Virus record (IMG/VR): IMGVR_UViG_3300042507_005616
Span: 1-40,691 of that record
DNA from: a virus
Reading direction: 5' to 3' (one strand)
Length of the DNA: 40,691 nt
Position 1 is the first letter of the stretch, and each line of letters begins with the position of its first letter. Position numbers and translations under genes: made by a program. Of this stretch, positions 6,809 to 13,063 are shown piece after piece. The notes under the pieces were generated by a model. It searched no databases, had not been told where the DNA came from, and saw only the letters and a program-made list of their open reading frames with translations.

Positions 6809-7175
6809 GTGGCGATTTTAGGGGTGTGGTCAAATGCCCCTTGGTAAGTTCGCGCCATACCGCAATGTGTCGCTTCGCGATTGGCAACAACCGGCCCAAC
6901 ATTTTCTTGTGGTGAAGCGGGCCATTGTGAGCTTTTGCATGCTGCCTGTTCCACGGCGGGTTAAGCAGCTTAATAAGAAACTGCTCGACGGCATCCAGAT
7001 GCTTTCGCTCGACATCAATAACGACCACCGAATCAAACCGTTTTTGCTCACGATGAACGGCAACACGCTTGTGGATATGCTCTGACTTTCCAACGTATGC
7101 TATACGGTCGCAAAGCAGCAGAGCATAGATACCGCAAACAATTTCGGGCGCGTCTATAGTCTTTAACTTTTTCAC
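6792..7175 (-). CDS. GIY-YIG endonuclease
   Basis: A 127-residue protein read from GTG at 7175, in a GTGA overlap with the replication gene. The single-domain GIY-YIG core is visible: GIY at 15-17, YVG at 27-29, the conserved arginine in HKRVAVH (R37), glutamate in DAVEQFLIK (E64) and asparagine in NPPWN (N76). GIY-YIG enzymes cleave DNA through one metal-bound active site; free-standing phage versions act as homing or DNA-processing nucleases. It has no extra DNA-binding domain except a basic C-terminal tail. It may be a homing nuclease or a working part of the replication module. Confidence 0.85.
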   Translation of the reverse strand: MKKLKTIDAPEIVCGIYALLLCDRIAYVGKSEHIHKRVAVHREQKRFDSVVVIDVERKHLDAVEQFLIKLLNPPWNRQHAKAHNGPLHHKKMLGRLLPIAKRHIAVWRELTKGHLTTPLKSPHGQQS

Positions 7176-8026
7176 GCCGCCACCACCCCTTCCAGTTCGC
7201 TGATCTTGGCGCGGATGCGGGCCACCTCGGCTCGCGCTTCGTCCGTCCACTCCGTCTCCCAAGGCGTCTCTGGCTTATGCCGCCGATTCCGCGGATCACC
7301 CTTCATTCGCTCCAGCTTGGCTTTTAAGGCGTCAATGCCTTGTTTGGCATCCCAGACGCCCTTGGGTTTAGTCAAAGCCTTGGAGGGCCGTTTCCGCGCA
7401 ATTGCGGCGGCTCTGGCTTTCATGTTTGCCTGCCAGTTGTGAATTGGCTGGCCGTTCCAGCCCGTCCAGTGGCCGGAGGGGGCGATGGCGCGGCTTTCGT
7501 TGTCGTGCCAGATTTCCTCCGCGATGTCCTCCTCGACCATGAGCATGCTGGCTGCAACTTTGAATTGCTCCAAAGTGGGAGTCTGAACGACCTCGGCGGG
7601 CATTGACTCTTCCCCTTCCATTCCCTTTACCTTTCCATTCCCTTTCCCTTTCCGTTCAAGGTCAGCTTCAAGCACTGCTTCAAGCTGTGCTTCGGAACGC
7701 GCTCTGCCACTGGCCTTGCCCCCCTTGGCACCCGCCTCGCGCTTGGCCCGCAACTCCGCTTCCTTGCTCACCGGATAATGGCAAACGAGCAGATCGTCGC
7801 CAGCCCACTGGTAAAGCTGTGCTTCAAGCTGTGCTTCAGCAGAGGTGATACCACAGGTCTGCTGCCACTGGCGGCATTTCCATGACCGGCAGTTGCGGAT
7901 AATGCCTCCGTTTTCTTGATCCGCGCAGTAGGCCAAGAGGTTGAGCCACGTTGCGCGTTCCACCGGCTCCGCACCGACGTAATCGGGCGAACGGAGGATG
8001 CTGATTTCGATGTTAAGCCACTTCAT
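7172..8026 (-). CDS. Phage replication initiation-like protein
   Basis: A 284-residue protein. The N-terminus MKWLNIEISILRSPDYVGAE, followed by ERATWLNLLAYCADQENGGII, is the pattern of phage DnaD/replication-O-like proteins, where a winged helix occupies the first 100 residues. A Lys/Gly-rich linker follows (about residues 125-145), then a C-terminal region with WNGQPIHNWQANMKARAA typical of the same proteins. It lies between RusA (ATGA overlap) and the GIY-YIG gene. It probably loads the host helicase at the phage origin, as no phage helicase or polymerase is encoded. A GGTTTAGTCAAA site lies inside, on the plus strand. Confidence 0.7.
   Translation of the reverse strand: MKWLNIEISILRSPDYVGAEPVERATWLNLLAYCADQENGGIIRNCRSWKCRQWQQTCGITSAEAQLEAQLYQWAGDDLLVCHYPVSKEAELRAKREAGAKGGKASGRARSEAQLEAVLEADLERKGKGNGKVKGMEGEESMPAEVVQTPTLEQFKVAASMLMVEEDIAEEIWHDNESRAIAPSGHWTGWNGQPIHNWQANMKARAAAIARKRPSKALTKPKGVWDAKQGIDALKAKLERMKGDPRNRRHKPETPWETEWTDEARAEVARIRAKISELEGVVAA
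7365..7376 (+). promoter_or_regulatory. GGTTTAGTCAAA site 5, inside the replication gene
   Basis: Exact 12-mer on the plus strand, opposite to the gene, read there as L-T-K-P. Confidence 0.65.
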
Positions 8027-8418
8027 TGCCTCTCCTTCATCGTCACTTCCAGATACGGGTCGCCGACTCGGCACTTCTCGACGACAAGCTGGTCGATCAG
8101 CGCATCATCTGTGAGCCATCCCGCGGGTGTGAGGGCGTCTAAAACTCCTTTTGTGAGGTTATCTATGTCCGGTCGCACGCCATGCCGCCGCTCGTTTGGT
8201 CGGGCTTTGGTCACGCGGAACGCGAACTTCAGTTTGATCAGCACCGGAAACTCGACCGGCTTGCGCGGTGCGTGTTTCTTGAGCGCGGCCACCAGCGCGT
8301 TCTGCGCGTCGGCTACTTTTTTCTTGGTGAAGAACATGGGCTTGCCTCCGCGGACGAAGACGCCTTTTTGCTGGGCGGTGACGGTTGGTGGGTCGCCGTC
8401 GATAATTGCGGTGATCAT
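8023..8418 (-). CDS. RusA-family Holliday junction resolvase
   Basis: A 131-residue protein of normal RusA size. The signature RPDIDNLTKGVLDAL holds the metal-binding D84 and D86 and N87, and TDDALI supplies the third acidic residue (D104/D105). RusA enzymes are dimeric and cut four-way DNA junctions made during recombination or replication. The start codon is in the CACACAATG context seen at several genes in this phage. It sits in the operon with the exonuclease and RecT-like protein. Confidence 0.93.
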   Translation of the reverse strand: MITAIIDGDPPTVTAQQKGVFVRGGKPMFFTKKKVADAQNALVAALKKHAPRKPVEFPVLIKLKFAFRVTKARPNERRHGVRPDIDNLTKGVLDALTPAGWLTDDALIDQLVVEKCRVGDPYLEVTMKERQ

Positions 8419-8729
8419 TGTGTGGGTTGTTTCTTGCGCCGCGGTGGGCGTGGTTTGGGCGTGGTAATCCGGCGGCGAACGAATCCCTCCGGCAGACCGA
8501 TTTGAATGAGGGCGGCTTGAAGGTCACTGTCGGGAACCTCCGCGCCGTGCTTCAGCATGTCGTCGAGCGCATCGCTTCGGTCGGGAACCATGCGGAGGGA
8601 CAGCGTCTCCCACCACACGATCCGCGCCGCGGCGTGCCTCACGGGCAGCGCCAGCGCCATTAGACGCTGACGCCACTCCGCGGGCGTGATGCCTCGGCTC
8701 CAACGTGGAACGTAGGCTTTGTCGCTCAT
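8415..8729 (-). CDS. 104-residue protein of unknown function
   Basis: Starts MSDKAYVPRWSRGITPAEWR. The body is helical with WWETLSLRMVPDRSDALDDML, and the C-terminus is a basic Pro/Arg/Lys tail that could contact nucleic acid. It is linked to the exonuclease gene by a TAATG overlap and to RusA by ATGA. No recognised domain. By position it may assist recombination or replication. Confidence 0.75.
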   Translation of the reverse strand: MSDKAYVPRWSRGITPAEWRQRLMALALPVRHAAARIVWWETLSLRMVPDRSDALDDMLKHGAEVPDSDLQAALIQIGLPEGFVRRRITTPKPRPPRRKKQPTQ

Positions 8730-9541
8730 TAGAGGACGCTCTCCGCTTGTTTCTGCGCCCACGCCGGAAGCGCGAGCGTAGTGATGTCGGTCGTGAACGA
8801 CGGCCAGTGGTCTTCGGCCATGCAGTGCTTCACCGCGGCGAGATCGCGCTGGTATTGCTTGCGCCCCCACTCAATGGCCTGCTGGTCGAGCGCGTAGACG
8901 GCAACCGCGTAGGGCGGCTGCTTCTCCACGCAAACGAACAGGAACTCGCTCTTGTCGATCCCCAGCAGTTGGCAGAGGTCGAGGTAGAACGCCGCTTGGA
9001 CGTCGTAGCGGTAGCTGACGACGCTCTTGGCCATCATGTCGGCATCCGCTGACTGACAGCTTTTGATGTCCACGATCACGTTGCCGCCCTCCGGCAGCGC
9101 ATCGATGCGGGCCTTGCGAAGGACGCCGTCTTCGCCATTCGCGAATAGCGAAACCTCCGTCTTCGCGTTGGCCAGCACTCGCTTGACCGCGGGATGCGAC
9201 CAGACTGACTCGCGCATGCCGGTAATGGTGTCAGCCTCTTCCTGCGTGATGATCGGCTTGTCCTGCGCGGCCTTCCATTCCTTGCCCTCCTTTGTGGCAA
9301 AGTTCATGCCCGCGGGCTTGATGACCCACGCGCCTGCAACCGTCTCCGGTTCCAAGATGGCGCGGTGGATCATCTGGCCCAGCCGCATGGCCGGTGTCGT
9401 TTCGACGCGGAGCAGGCCGTCGATGTATGCGCGAAAATGCGCGGGCGTCCGCGGCGGCGCGATGTAGTCGAGCGCCGATTTGCTGATGCCCTCCGCTTCG
9501 CGGTATTGCTTTTCCGGCAACGATAGGATGCCGGTGTTCAT
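8729..9541 (-). CDS. RecE-like PD-(D/E)XK exonuclease
   Basis: A 270-residue nuclease. Motifs in order: GQMIHRAILEP with H59, RKARIDAL with D147, VIVDIKS with D158 and K160 (the D-x-K of the active site), and YRYDVQAAFYLDL with the QxxxY motif (Q182, Y186). This is the layout of the RecE/Exo VIII C-terminal and related phage exonucleases that resect double-stranded ends to make single strands for a RecT annealase. The RecT-like gene lies just upstream. A strong AAGGAGG box precedes the ATG. Confidence 0.93.
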   Translation of the reverse strand: MNTGILSLPEKQYREAEGISKSALDYIAPPRTPAHFRAYIDGLLRVETTPAMRLGQMIHRAILEPETVAGAWVIKPAGMNFATKEGKEWKAAQDKPIITQEEADTITGMRESVWSHPAVKRVLANAKTEVSLFANGEDGVLRKARIDALPEGGNVIVDIKSCQSADADMMAKSVVSYRYDVQAAFYLDLCQLLGIDKSEFLFVCVEKQPPYAVAVYALDQQAIEWGRKQYQRDLAAVKHCMAEDHWPSFTTDITTLALPAWAQKQAESVL

Positions 9542-9693
9542 ATTCCGGCCTCCTTCGCCGCGGAGTTAAGCGCATCGCTTTGCGTGCGGCGGTGTTCCAA
9601 CTCGGCCATGAACTCGGCAACCATGTGGTCGCCGGTCAGCCGGTCGGTCAGCGTGTCAAGCCACTCGACGGCCCAAACGAGGTCGGCGTTCAT
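9538..9693 (-). CDS. 51-residue protein between recT-like and exonuclease genes
   Basis: A short acidic helical protein starting MNADLVWAVEWLDTLTDRLT. It is joined by ATGA overlaps on both sides and has a GGAGGTG ribosome binding site inside the end of the RecT-like gene. The conserved packing supports it as a gene. No domain is recognised. It may be a small partner of the exonuclease/annealase pair. Confidence 0.7.
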   Translation of the reverse strand: MNADLVWAVEWLDTLTDRLTGDHMVAEFMAELEHRRTQSDALNSAAKEAGI

Positions 9694-10433
9694 TTCAGCA
9701 CCTCCGCAAACAGTTCGCCGGTCGCCCTGTCGTTGAGAGCGGCGCGTTGAGACGGCTCCGCGGCGGTGTCGAAAAACTCCGCGGCGGTTGTCGGCTCCGG
9801 TAGCACTACGCTGGACGCGACTTCGCGCCCGCGACCCACCTTCACTTGGTAGTCGGCCACCTCTTCGCGGATGCCCAGCCCGCGCAGCGCGTCGGGGAAG
9901 GCATCGCGCAAGGCCCACGATCTTGCCCGCATCTGGAGCATGCGGCTGGGGTATTGCTGCCAAGGCCCACTCTTGCCCCAGAGTTGCGCCTTCTTCGCGT
10001 CAGCCTCGCTGAACGTGCGGACGACGGCACTGCGGTCGCGGCGCTTCACGATGCATGTGGCAACGTGACCTTCAGCCGTTTTGTCGCGCCCCACCGTTTC
10101 TTCGATGTCAAGAAACGACGGATGGGCGGTGCAAAGCGCCAGCGCGGCATCACCGTAAATGCAGGGCTTGCCGTTGATGATGGCGATGGACTGAAGCGCC
10201 TGCATGGGCGCGAGGCCCAGTTCCAGTCCGTGTTGAACAGCGACCATGACCGCTTCGGGACTGCTAAATCCCTTGGGCGCGAGGCCGGAGTTAACGACCG
10301 CCTTGCAAAAGCGGGCCATCTCGTCGAAGGAGCGCAATTGCACTCCGTGTGAGTCGAGTTGGATCTCGACGGGTTGGGTCTTCTGGAGAGCCAGTTGACC
10401 ATTTTCTGCTGTCATTGTAGTTTGACCTTTCAT
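9690..10433 (-). CDS. RecT-family single-strand annealing protein
   Basis: A 247-residue protein. The region from about residue 45, with GFSSPEAVMVAVQHGLELGL, then MQALQSIAIINGKPCIYGDAA, and later YPSRMLQMRARSWALRDAFPD, is the conserved core of the RecT/Bet-like annealase family. It coats single strands and anneals them during phage recombination together with the exonuclease encoded downstream. The start at 10433 has the CACACAATG context found at other genes here; an alternative ATG at 10415 has AAAGG about ten bases upstream. A hairpin at 10441-10470 lies just upstream of the start. Confidence 0.9.
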   Translation of the reverse strand: MKGQTTMTAENGQLALQKTQPVEIQLDSHGVQLRSFDEMARFCKAVVNSGLAPKGFSSPEAVMVAVQHGLELGLAPMQALQSIAIINGKPCIYGDAALALCTAHPSFLDIEETVGRDKTAEGHVATCIVKRRDRSAVVRTFSEADAKKAQLWGKSGPWQQYPSRMLQMRARSWALRDAFPDALRGLGIREEVADYQVKVGRGREVASSVVLPEPTTAAEFFDTAAEPSQRAALNDRATGELFAEVLK

Positions 10434-10440
10434 TGTGTGA

Positions 10441-10480
10441 CCCGTCGTCGAGGCATGCTTCGGCGGCGGGTTTTGTTTTG
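10441..10480 (+). terminator. Hairpin with T-rich tail, reads as plus-strand terminator
   Basis: On the plus strand 10441-10451 pairs with 10460-10470 over 11 positions (nine Watson-Crick, two G-U) around an eight-base loop, followed by TTTTGTTTTG. On the minus strand the same sequence has two C-A mismatches and its 3' end is only a few bases before the recT-like start codon. It could end antisense transcription or act as a structured leader of recT. Confidence 0.5.
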
Positions 10481-10492
10481 TGGGTTGCATGC

Positions 10493-10654
10493 CTAAAATC
10501 GGACGCTGCGGTTTTCGTATTTCTGGAGCAGCCAGCGGTTCCACTTGTGGTGCGCCTGTGACTTGTCCCAGCCGGACATCCAACCGGCGCTGTAGGCACC
10601 GATCACGGTGCAGATCCACATCCCTACGAGGATGACGATGAGGAGATAGTCCAT
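10493..10654 (-). CDS. 53-residue single-pass membrane protein
   Basis: Starts MDYLLIVILVGMWICTVIGA; this segment forms one transmembrane helix of about 20 residues, followed by a basic and aromatic cytoplasmic-like tail (KWNRWLLQKYENRS). A GGAGGTGA box precedes the ATG, and the start overlaps the upstream stop as TAATG. Small early membrane proteins of phages can alter the host envelope or exclude other phages, but nothing specific is visible here. Confidence 0.7.
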   Translation of the reverse strand: MDYLLIVILVGMWICTVIGAYSAGWMSGWDKSQAHHKWNRWLLQKYENRSVRF

Positions 10655-10842
10655 TAGATGGTCACCTCCATGCGTTCGGTTTTGCGGTAAGCCGCAATCA
10701 TCTCGCGGATCGTTTGACGCCACTTGGCATCGCGCCGCCATTTAAGCGTGCGGCAGATGTCCTGCTTGAGCGCCACTTTGATGGCGACGAGTTCCATCAA
10801 CGTCAGCGGCGCGATTTGGTATTTCCATTCCGGTGTGTTCAT
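10654..10842 (-). CDS. 62-residue basic protein of unknown function
   Basis: Starts MNTPEWKYQIAPLTLMELVA and is rich in lysine, arginine and tryptophan (TLKWRRDAKWRQTIREMI). It is joined by ATGA to the upstream gene and by TAATG to the downstream one. The start context is ACACACAATG without a Shine-Dalgarno sequence. The amphipathic basic helices suggest nucleic acid or protein binding, but no family is recognised. Confidence 0.65.
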   Translation of the reverse strand: MNTPEWKYQIAPLTLMELVAIKVALKQDICRTLKWRRDAKWRQTIREMIAAYRKTERMEVTI

Positions 10843-11066
10843 TGTGTGTTCTTTTTGTCTCTGCGGTGTTGAATGCGTTGGCACATGGCCGACGCGAAGG
10901 TGACCCAGTTCGGGTTGACGTCTTGGCCCTCGTCCGCGAGCCACTGGTGAATGGCGCGGAATCCCCAGCCCTTGCCGCGCAACACTTCGACGGCATCGAC
11001 GAGTTCACCGGAGTAGTTGCGCTGGTCGCCGCGGGGAGCGGCGTTGGCTTTATCGATTAGCGTCAT
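10839..11066 (-). CDS. 75-residue putative helix-turn-helix protein
   Basis: Residues about 18-60 (YSGELVDAVEVLRGKGWGFR, then AIHQWLADEG and WVTFASAMCQRI) have the spacing of a helix-turn-helix, similar in style to recombinase and regulator HTH segments. A strong AAGGGAGG box precedes the start, and the start overlaps the stop of the ribbon-helix-helix gene. The CTGTC-N-GACAG palindrome at 11082-11096 lies 15 bases before the start. It could be a small regulator, and is one possible reader of the repeated 12-mer; this is inference. Confidence 0.65.
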   Translation of the reverse strand: MTLIDKANAAPRGDQRNYSGELVDAVEVLRGKGWGFRAIHQWLADEGQDVNPNWVTFASAMCQRIQHRRDKKNTQ

Positions 11067-11236
11067 CGCCGTCCTCCCTTGGACTGTCTGACAGTTACGG
11101 GCGCAAAAAAGTCCTCAAGGGCTTTGACAACTTGGGGCGAGAACCGGCGGCGCTCGGACTTCGCATCCGCGGCCAACCTCAAGGCGAGGCTGCGCGGGAA
11201 CGATATGGTTTTTCTGACGGTGGGTTCGGTGGGCAT
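11063..11236 (-). CDS. 57-residue ribbon-helix-helix DNA-binding protein
   Basis: The segment VRKTISFPRSLALRLAADAK followed by FSPQVVKALEDFF has the beta strand, two helices and hydrophobic spacing of the ribbon-helix-helix (Arc/CopG) fold, a dimeric DNA-binding family that includes phage repressors such as Arc and Mnt. Its 3' end contains the palindrome at 11082-11096. It is coupled to the next gene by an ATGA overlap. A second RHH-type protein is at 12332-12565. It is a candidate regulator of the early operon. Confidence 0.7.
   Translation of the reverse strand: MPTEPTVRKTISFPRSLALRLAADAKSERRRFSPQVVKALEDFFAPVTVRQSKGGRR
11082..11096. promoter_or_regulatory. CTGTC-N-GACAG palindrome (operator candidate)
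   Basis: The sequence GACTGTCTGACAGTT is an ACTGTC half-site inverted around a single central base. It sits 15 bases before the start of the HTH gene and inside the end of the RHH gene. It shares its half-site with two palindromes at 12258-12272 and 12281-12295. Confidence 0.6.
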
Positions 11237-11249
11237 GGGCTTGGTTGCT

Positions 11250-11732
11250 TTATGTGTTCAGAATTTTGTGCAAATGGCGCTCCGCGGCATCCACAAGATT
11301 TTCGGCGTGGCGGGCATCGCGAGAAATGCGCCGATGTAACGCGGCGATGTATTCGGCTTTATCGACAACAAGCACGCCGCCGCCCAAAGCCGCCGATCCA
11401 ACTTCTCCAGAAACAGCAGCGATCTGTATCTCTCCGTGGCGCTGCTTGCAGCCCTGTGAGCGTTTAAATTTATTGTGACCCACTACAATGCCAAGCGCCG
11501 TGCTGTCGCTTGGATGAAACGCAGCATAGACAAGAAACGACCCTACCGGCGCAATCGTGGGCGCGTCGGCATACTTTTTGGCTATCGGAGCCAGTTTCGC
11601 TTCCTTGCGGGCCTTGCGGTCGGCCACGCGGTAACTCTTGCAAACGTCAAAGCTGTGAAAAGAGCCGTCAGCATCGCAAGGACGCTGTTCAACCCATTGT
11701 ATGGGCCGGTGGCAATATTTGCAGAAGCTCAT
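11250..11732 (-). CDS. 160-residue protein with N-terminal zinc-ribbon-like motif
   Basis: Begins MSFCKYCHRPIQWVEQRPCD, a CxxC knuckle at residues 4-7 with further Cys and His residues (C19, H25, C30) that could complete a metal site. The rest is basic, then a region GEIQIAAVSGEVGSAALGGG and a C-terminal helix rich in Arg and His. Small phage proteins with this type of N-terminal knuckle are common in early operons; their function is generally unknown. It starts two bases after the upstream stop codon, without a ribosome binding site, so coupling is likely. Confidence 0.7.
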   Translation of the reverse strand: MSFCKYCHRPIQWVEQRPCDADGSFHSFDVCKSYRVADRKARKEAKLAPIAKKYADAPTIAPVGSFLVYAAFHPSDSTALGIVVGHNKFKRSQGCKQRHGEIQIAAVSGEVGSAALGGGVLVVDKAEYIAALHRRISRDARHAENLVDAAERHLHKILNT

Positions 11733-11733
11733 G

Positions 11734-11928
11734 TTAGATCGGATGTATGTCCGGCGGCACCGGACGGCGCTCGCGGCGCTCGCTGTCGCGGAGATGCTGG
11801 AGTTCATGCATCACGCCGATGGCGCGAGCGATGGGGATGCGGATCTCGTCCGCGCCGCATCGCCGCGCCAGACGGATCTGGGCGGCGAGCAGCGGCTCGA
11901 CGGATGCAATGACGCGGGCGGCGGTCAT
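11734..11928 (-). CDS. 64-residue helical protein of unknown function
   Basis: Starts MTAARVIASVEPLLAAQIRL and continues with an Arg/Ile-rich helical stretch and HELQHLRDSERRERRP. No recognised domain. It overlaps the upstream gene by ATGA and ends one base before the next start codon. The high arginine content suggests interaction with nucleic acid or an acidic protein. Confidence 0.6.
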   Translation of the reverse strand: MTAARVIASVEPLLAAQIRLARRCGADEIRIPIARAIGVMHELQHLRDSERRERRPVPPDIHPI

Positions 11929-12227
11929 GCGTGGCGCAGGGGATAGTTGCCCCCGTTGTCCCGATAGAAGCGCAAGACCTTGCCACCCTTGCGGGTCGCG
12001 ACGATTTTCGCGGCCTTGGACGTCTTGTAGCGTTTGGCATAGCACTTGTTGGTCGCCCATCCGCGCCCCGTCCAGTAGTTCGCCAAATTGCCGCCATTAT
12101 ACACCCCAACGCAGCGAACTTGCCCAAGCGGGAAGGATTCGTCGCAAGGCGTTTCGTAGTGGCGGGGAGCGAACTCGTCATGCGCGGCGGAAGTCCCCGC
12201 GCCCGTTGCTGTGGTTTCTGTATTCAT
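11925..12227 (-). CDS. 100-residue protein of unknown function behind the double operator
   Basis: The product has YNGGNLANYWTGRGWATNKC in the middle and a basic C-terminal half (YAKRYKTSKAAKIVATRKGG), ending in a beta-like KVLRFYRDNGGNYPLRHA. No family recognised. It starts in the ACACACAATG context and is the first gene after the two CTGTCGGACAG palindromes, so it is the first target of whatever binds them. Confidence 0.7.
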   Translation of the reverse strand: MNTETTATGAGTSAAHDEFAPRHYETPCDESFPLGQVRCVGVYNGGNLANYWTGRGWATNKCYAKRYKTSKAAKIVATRKGGKVLRFYRDNGGNYPLRHA

Positions 12228-12257
12228 TGTGTGTAGGTAGCTGACGAATAGTTCATC

Positions 12258-12272
12258 AACTGTCGGACAGTT
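12258..12272. promoter_or_regulatory. Perfect operator-like palindrome (proximal)
   Basis: AACTGTCGGACAGTT is a perfect 7+1+7 inverted repeat. It lies 30 bases before the start of the 100-residue gene and 23 bases (centre to centre) from the next palindrome. This spacing of about two helical turns suits cooperative binding of dimers on one face of the DNA. Confidence 0.75.
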
Positions 12273-12280
12273 TGCATGGC

Positions 12281-12295
12281 GACTGTCGGACAGTC
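12281..12295. promoter_or_regulatory. Perfect operator-like palindrome (distal), overlapping a TTGACT box
   Basis: GACTGTCGGACAGTC is a perfect 7+1+7 inverted repeat. On the minus strand its edge forms TTGACT, a -35-like box. No convincing -10 box is seen at ideal spacing, so the promoter is tentative. It is flanked upstream by an A/T-rich run (12302-12315). Confidence 0.7.
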
Positions 12296-12331
12296 AATAG
12301 GCAAAAATAAAAAAAGTGCGGGGGGCCGAAA

Positions 12332-12565
12332 TTATTTTTTCCGGCTGTGCTTGTAGGTCGTGTTCTCGCGCAGGAACTTCCGCGCTTCGGGATAGCGCGT
12401 GGCCAGAATTTCCAACGTCGCCCGCGTGAAATCACCGGCATACTTGTCATCCGCCACTTTTTGAATGCGGGCCGTCAGATCCTGCGGCAACGAGAGTGTC
12501 TTGCGGACACGATCCGCCGCCCTCCCGTCCTTGGTGGTTTCTTTCTTCATGTTGGCAACTGTCAT
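12332..12565 (-). CDS. 77-residue ribbon-helix-helix-like protein
   Basis: The segment RVRKTLSLPQDLTARIQKVA with the following YAGDFTRATLEILATRYPE fits the CopG/Arc-type ribbon-helix-helix pattern, with a basic tail (KHSRKK). Two starts are possible: ATG at 12565 or at 12550 (MKKETT). A diverged copy of the operator half-site lies just upstream at about 12556-12587. Its stop is 36 bases before the distal palindrome, so it is encoded next to the double operator and is the leading candidate to bind it. It overlaps another ORF by 119 bases. Confidence 0.65.
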   Translation of the reverse strand: MTVANMKKETTKDGRAADRVRKTLSLPQDLTARIQKVADDKYAGDFTRATLEILATRYPEARKFLRENTTYKHSRKK

Positions 12566-12668
12566 CCAGTGTCTGCCAGTTGTCAAGGCAGCGGGCCAAC
12601 AATTCGGATGGGGTAAAACCCTCATGCCGTGCGATTTGCAAGATGAGTTCAATAGCTTGGTGTTCCAT
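12447..12668 (-). CDS. Small ORF overlapping the RHH gene, N-terminal part plausible
   Basis: From ATG at 12668 it reads MEHQAIELILQIARHEGFTP followed by SELLARCLDNW, a coherent helical peptide resembling a short HTH or toxin-antitoxin-type segment. After that it runs for about 35 codons in a different frame over the RHH gene, and that part looks like shadow translation. It may be a real 73-residue protein, or the two ORFs may be one gene split by a frameshift near 12560. Neither can be decided here. Confidence 0.4.
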   Translation of the reverse strand: MEHQAIELILQIARHEGFTPSELLARCLDNWQTLDDSCQHEERNHQGREGGGSCPQDTLVAAGSDGPHSKSGG

Positions 12669-12716
12669 ATCACCGGCCAAGCTACAGGGGGGCTGCGGAC
12701 ATTGGCTGGGTGACCC

Positions 12717-12893
12717 CTACTTTTTTCGCCGGTCCCGCACTTTTTTCTTAACCCGCCGCTGGTAGGCGAGGTTCTCGGAGTAGTAGCGGGCCTTGCGCTT
12801 ACTCTCGGCTCGCCGGAACTTCGGGTCGGCATACCGCTCCGCGTAGCGTTTCCGCATGAACTCCTTCTGCGCGTCGGGATCGGCGTAAGGCAT
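12717..12893 (-). CDS. 58-residue highly basic protein, first gene of the minus-strand unit
   Basis: Starts MPYADPDAQKEFMRKRYAER and continues Arg/Lys/Tyr-rich to KKKVRDRRKK. The repeated Y-A-[DE]-P pattern with aromatic and basic residues resembles small phage and homing-nuclease-associated proteins (MPYKDPEKQ type). A GGTTTAGTCAAA motif lies two bases before its start codon, on the opposite strand. As the first ORF behind the regulatory region it is probably expressed early. Function unknown; nucleic acid binding is likely from charge. Confidence 0.65.
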   Translation of the reverse strand: MPYADPDAQKEFMRKRYAERYADPKFRRAESKRKARYYSENLAYQRRVKKKVRDRRKK

Positions 12894-12895
12894 AC

Positions 12896-12907
12896 GGTTT
12901 AGTCAAA
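12896..12907 (+). promoter_or_regulatory. GGTTTAGTCAAA site 6, at the head of the early unit
   Basis: Exact 12-mer on the plus strand, two bases from the start codon of the first minus-strand gene and pointing towards the integrase. This is where an operator for the early promoter would be expected. Confidence 0.75.
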
Positions 12908-12927
12908 CGCATGCCTAAAGGTTCTGC

Positions 12928-12951
12928 AATATATAAAACGTGCGATATATT
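12928..12951. repeat. A/T inverted repeat
   Basis: AATATAT at 12928-12934 is inverted as ATATATT at 12945-12951 with a ten-base spacer. It could be a regulator site or the melting part of a promoter or origin. Confidence 0.5.
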
Positions 12952-12984
12952 ACTGTGCTATCTCCGGCCTTCCGCGGTCATTTA

Positions 12985-13063
12985 ACAGAGTAAAATGGGC
13001 CAAATTCGTTCGATCCCATAACTGGTCGTTTCCCTTCTGTTACAGAGTAAACTGTGCCAAAAT
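12985..13063 (+). repeat. Pair of imperfect direct repeats upstream of integrase
   Basis: ACAGAGTAAAATGGGCCAAA starts at 12985 and ACAGAGTAAACTGTGCCAAA at 13042, 57 bases apart, with two differences. They lie 57 to 135 bases before the integrase start. Integrase arm-type sites, iterons and operators are all possible. Confidence 0.65.
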
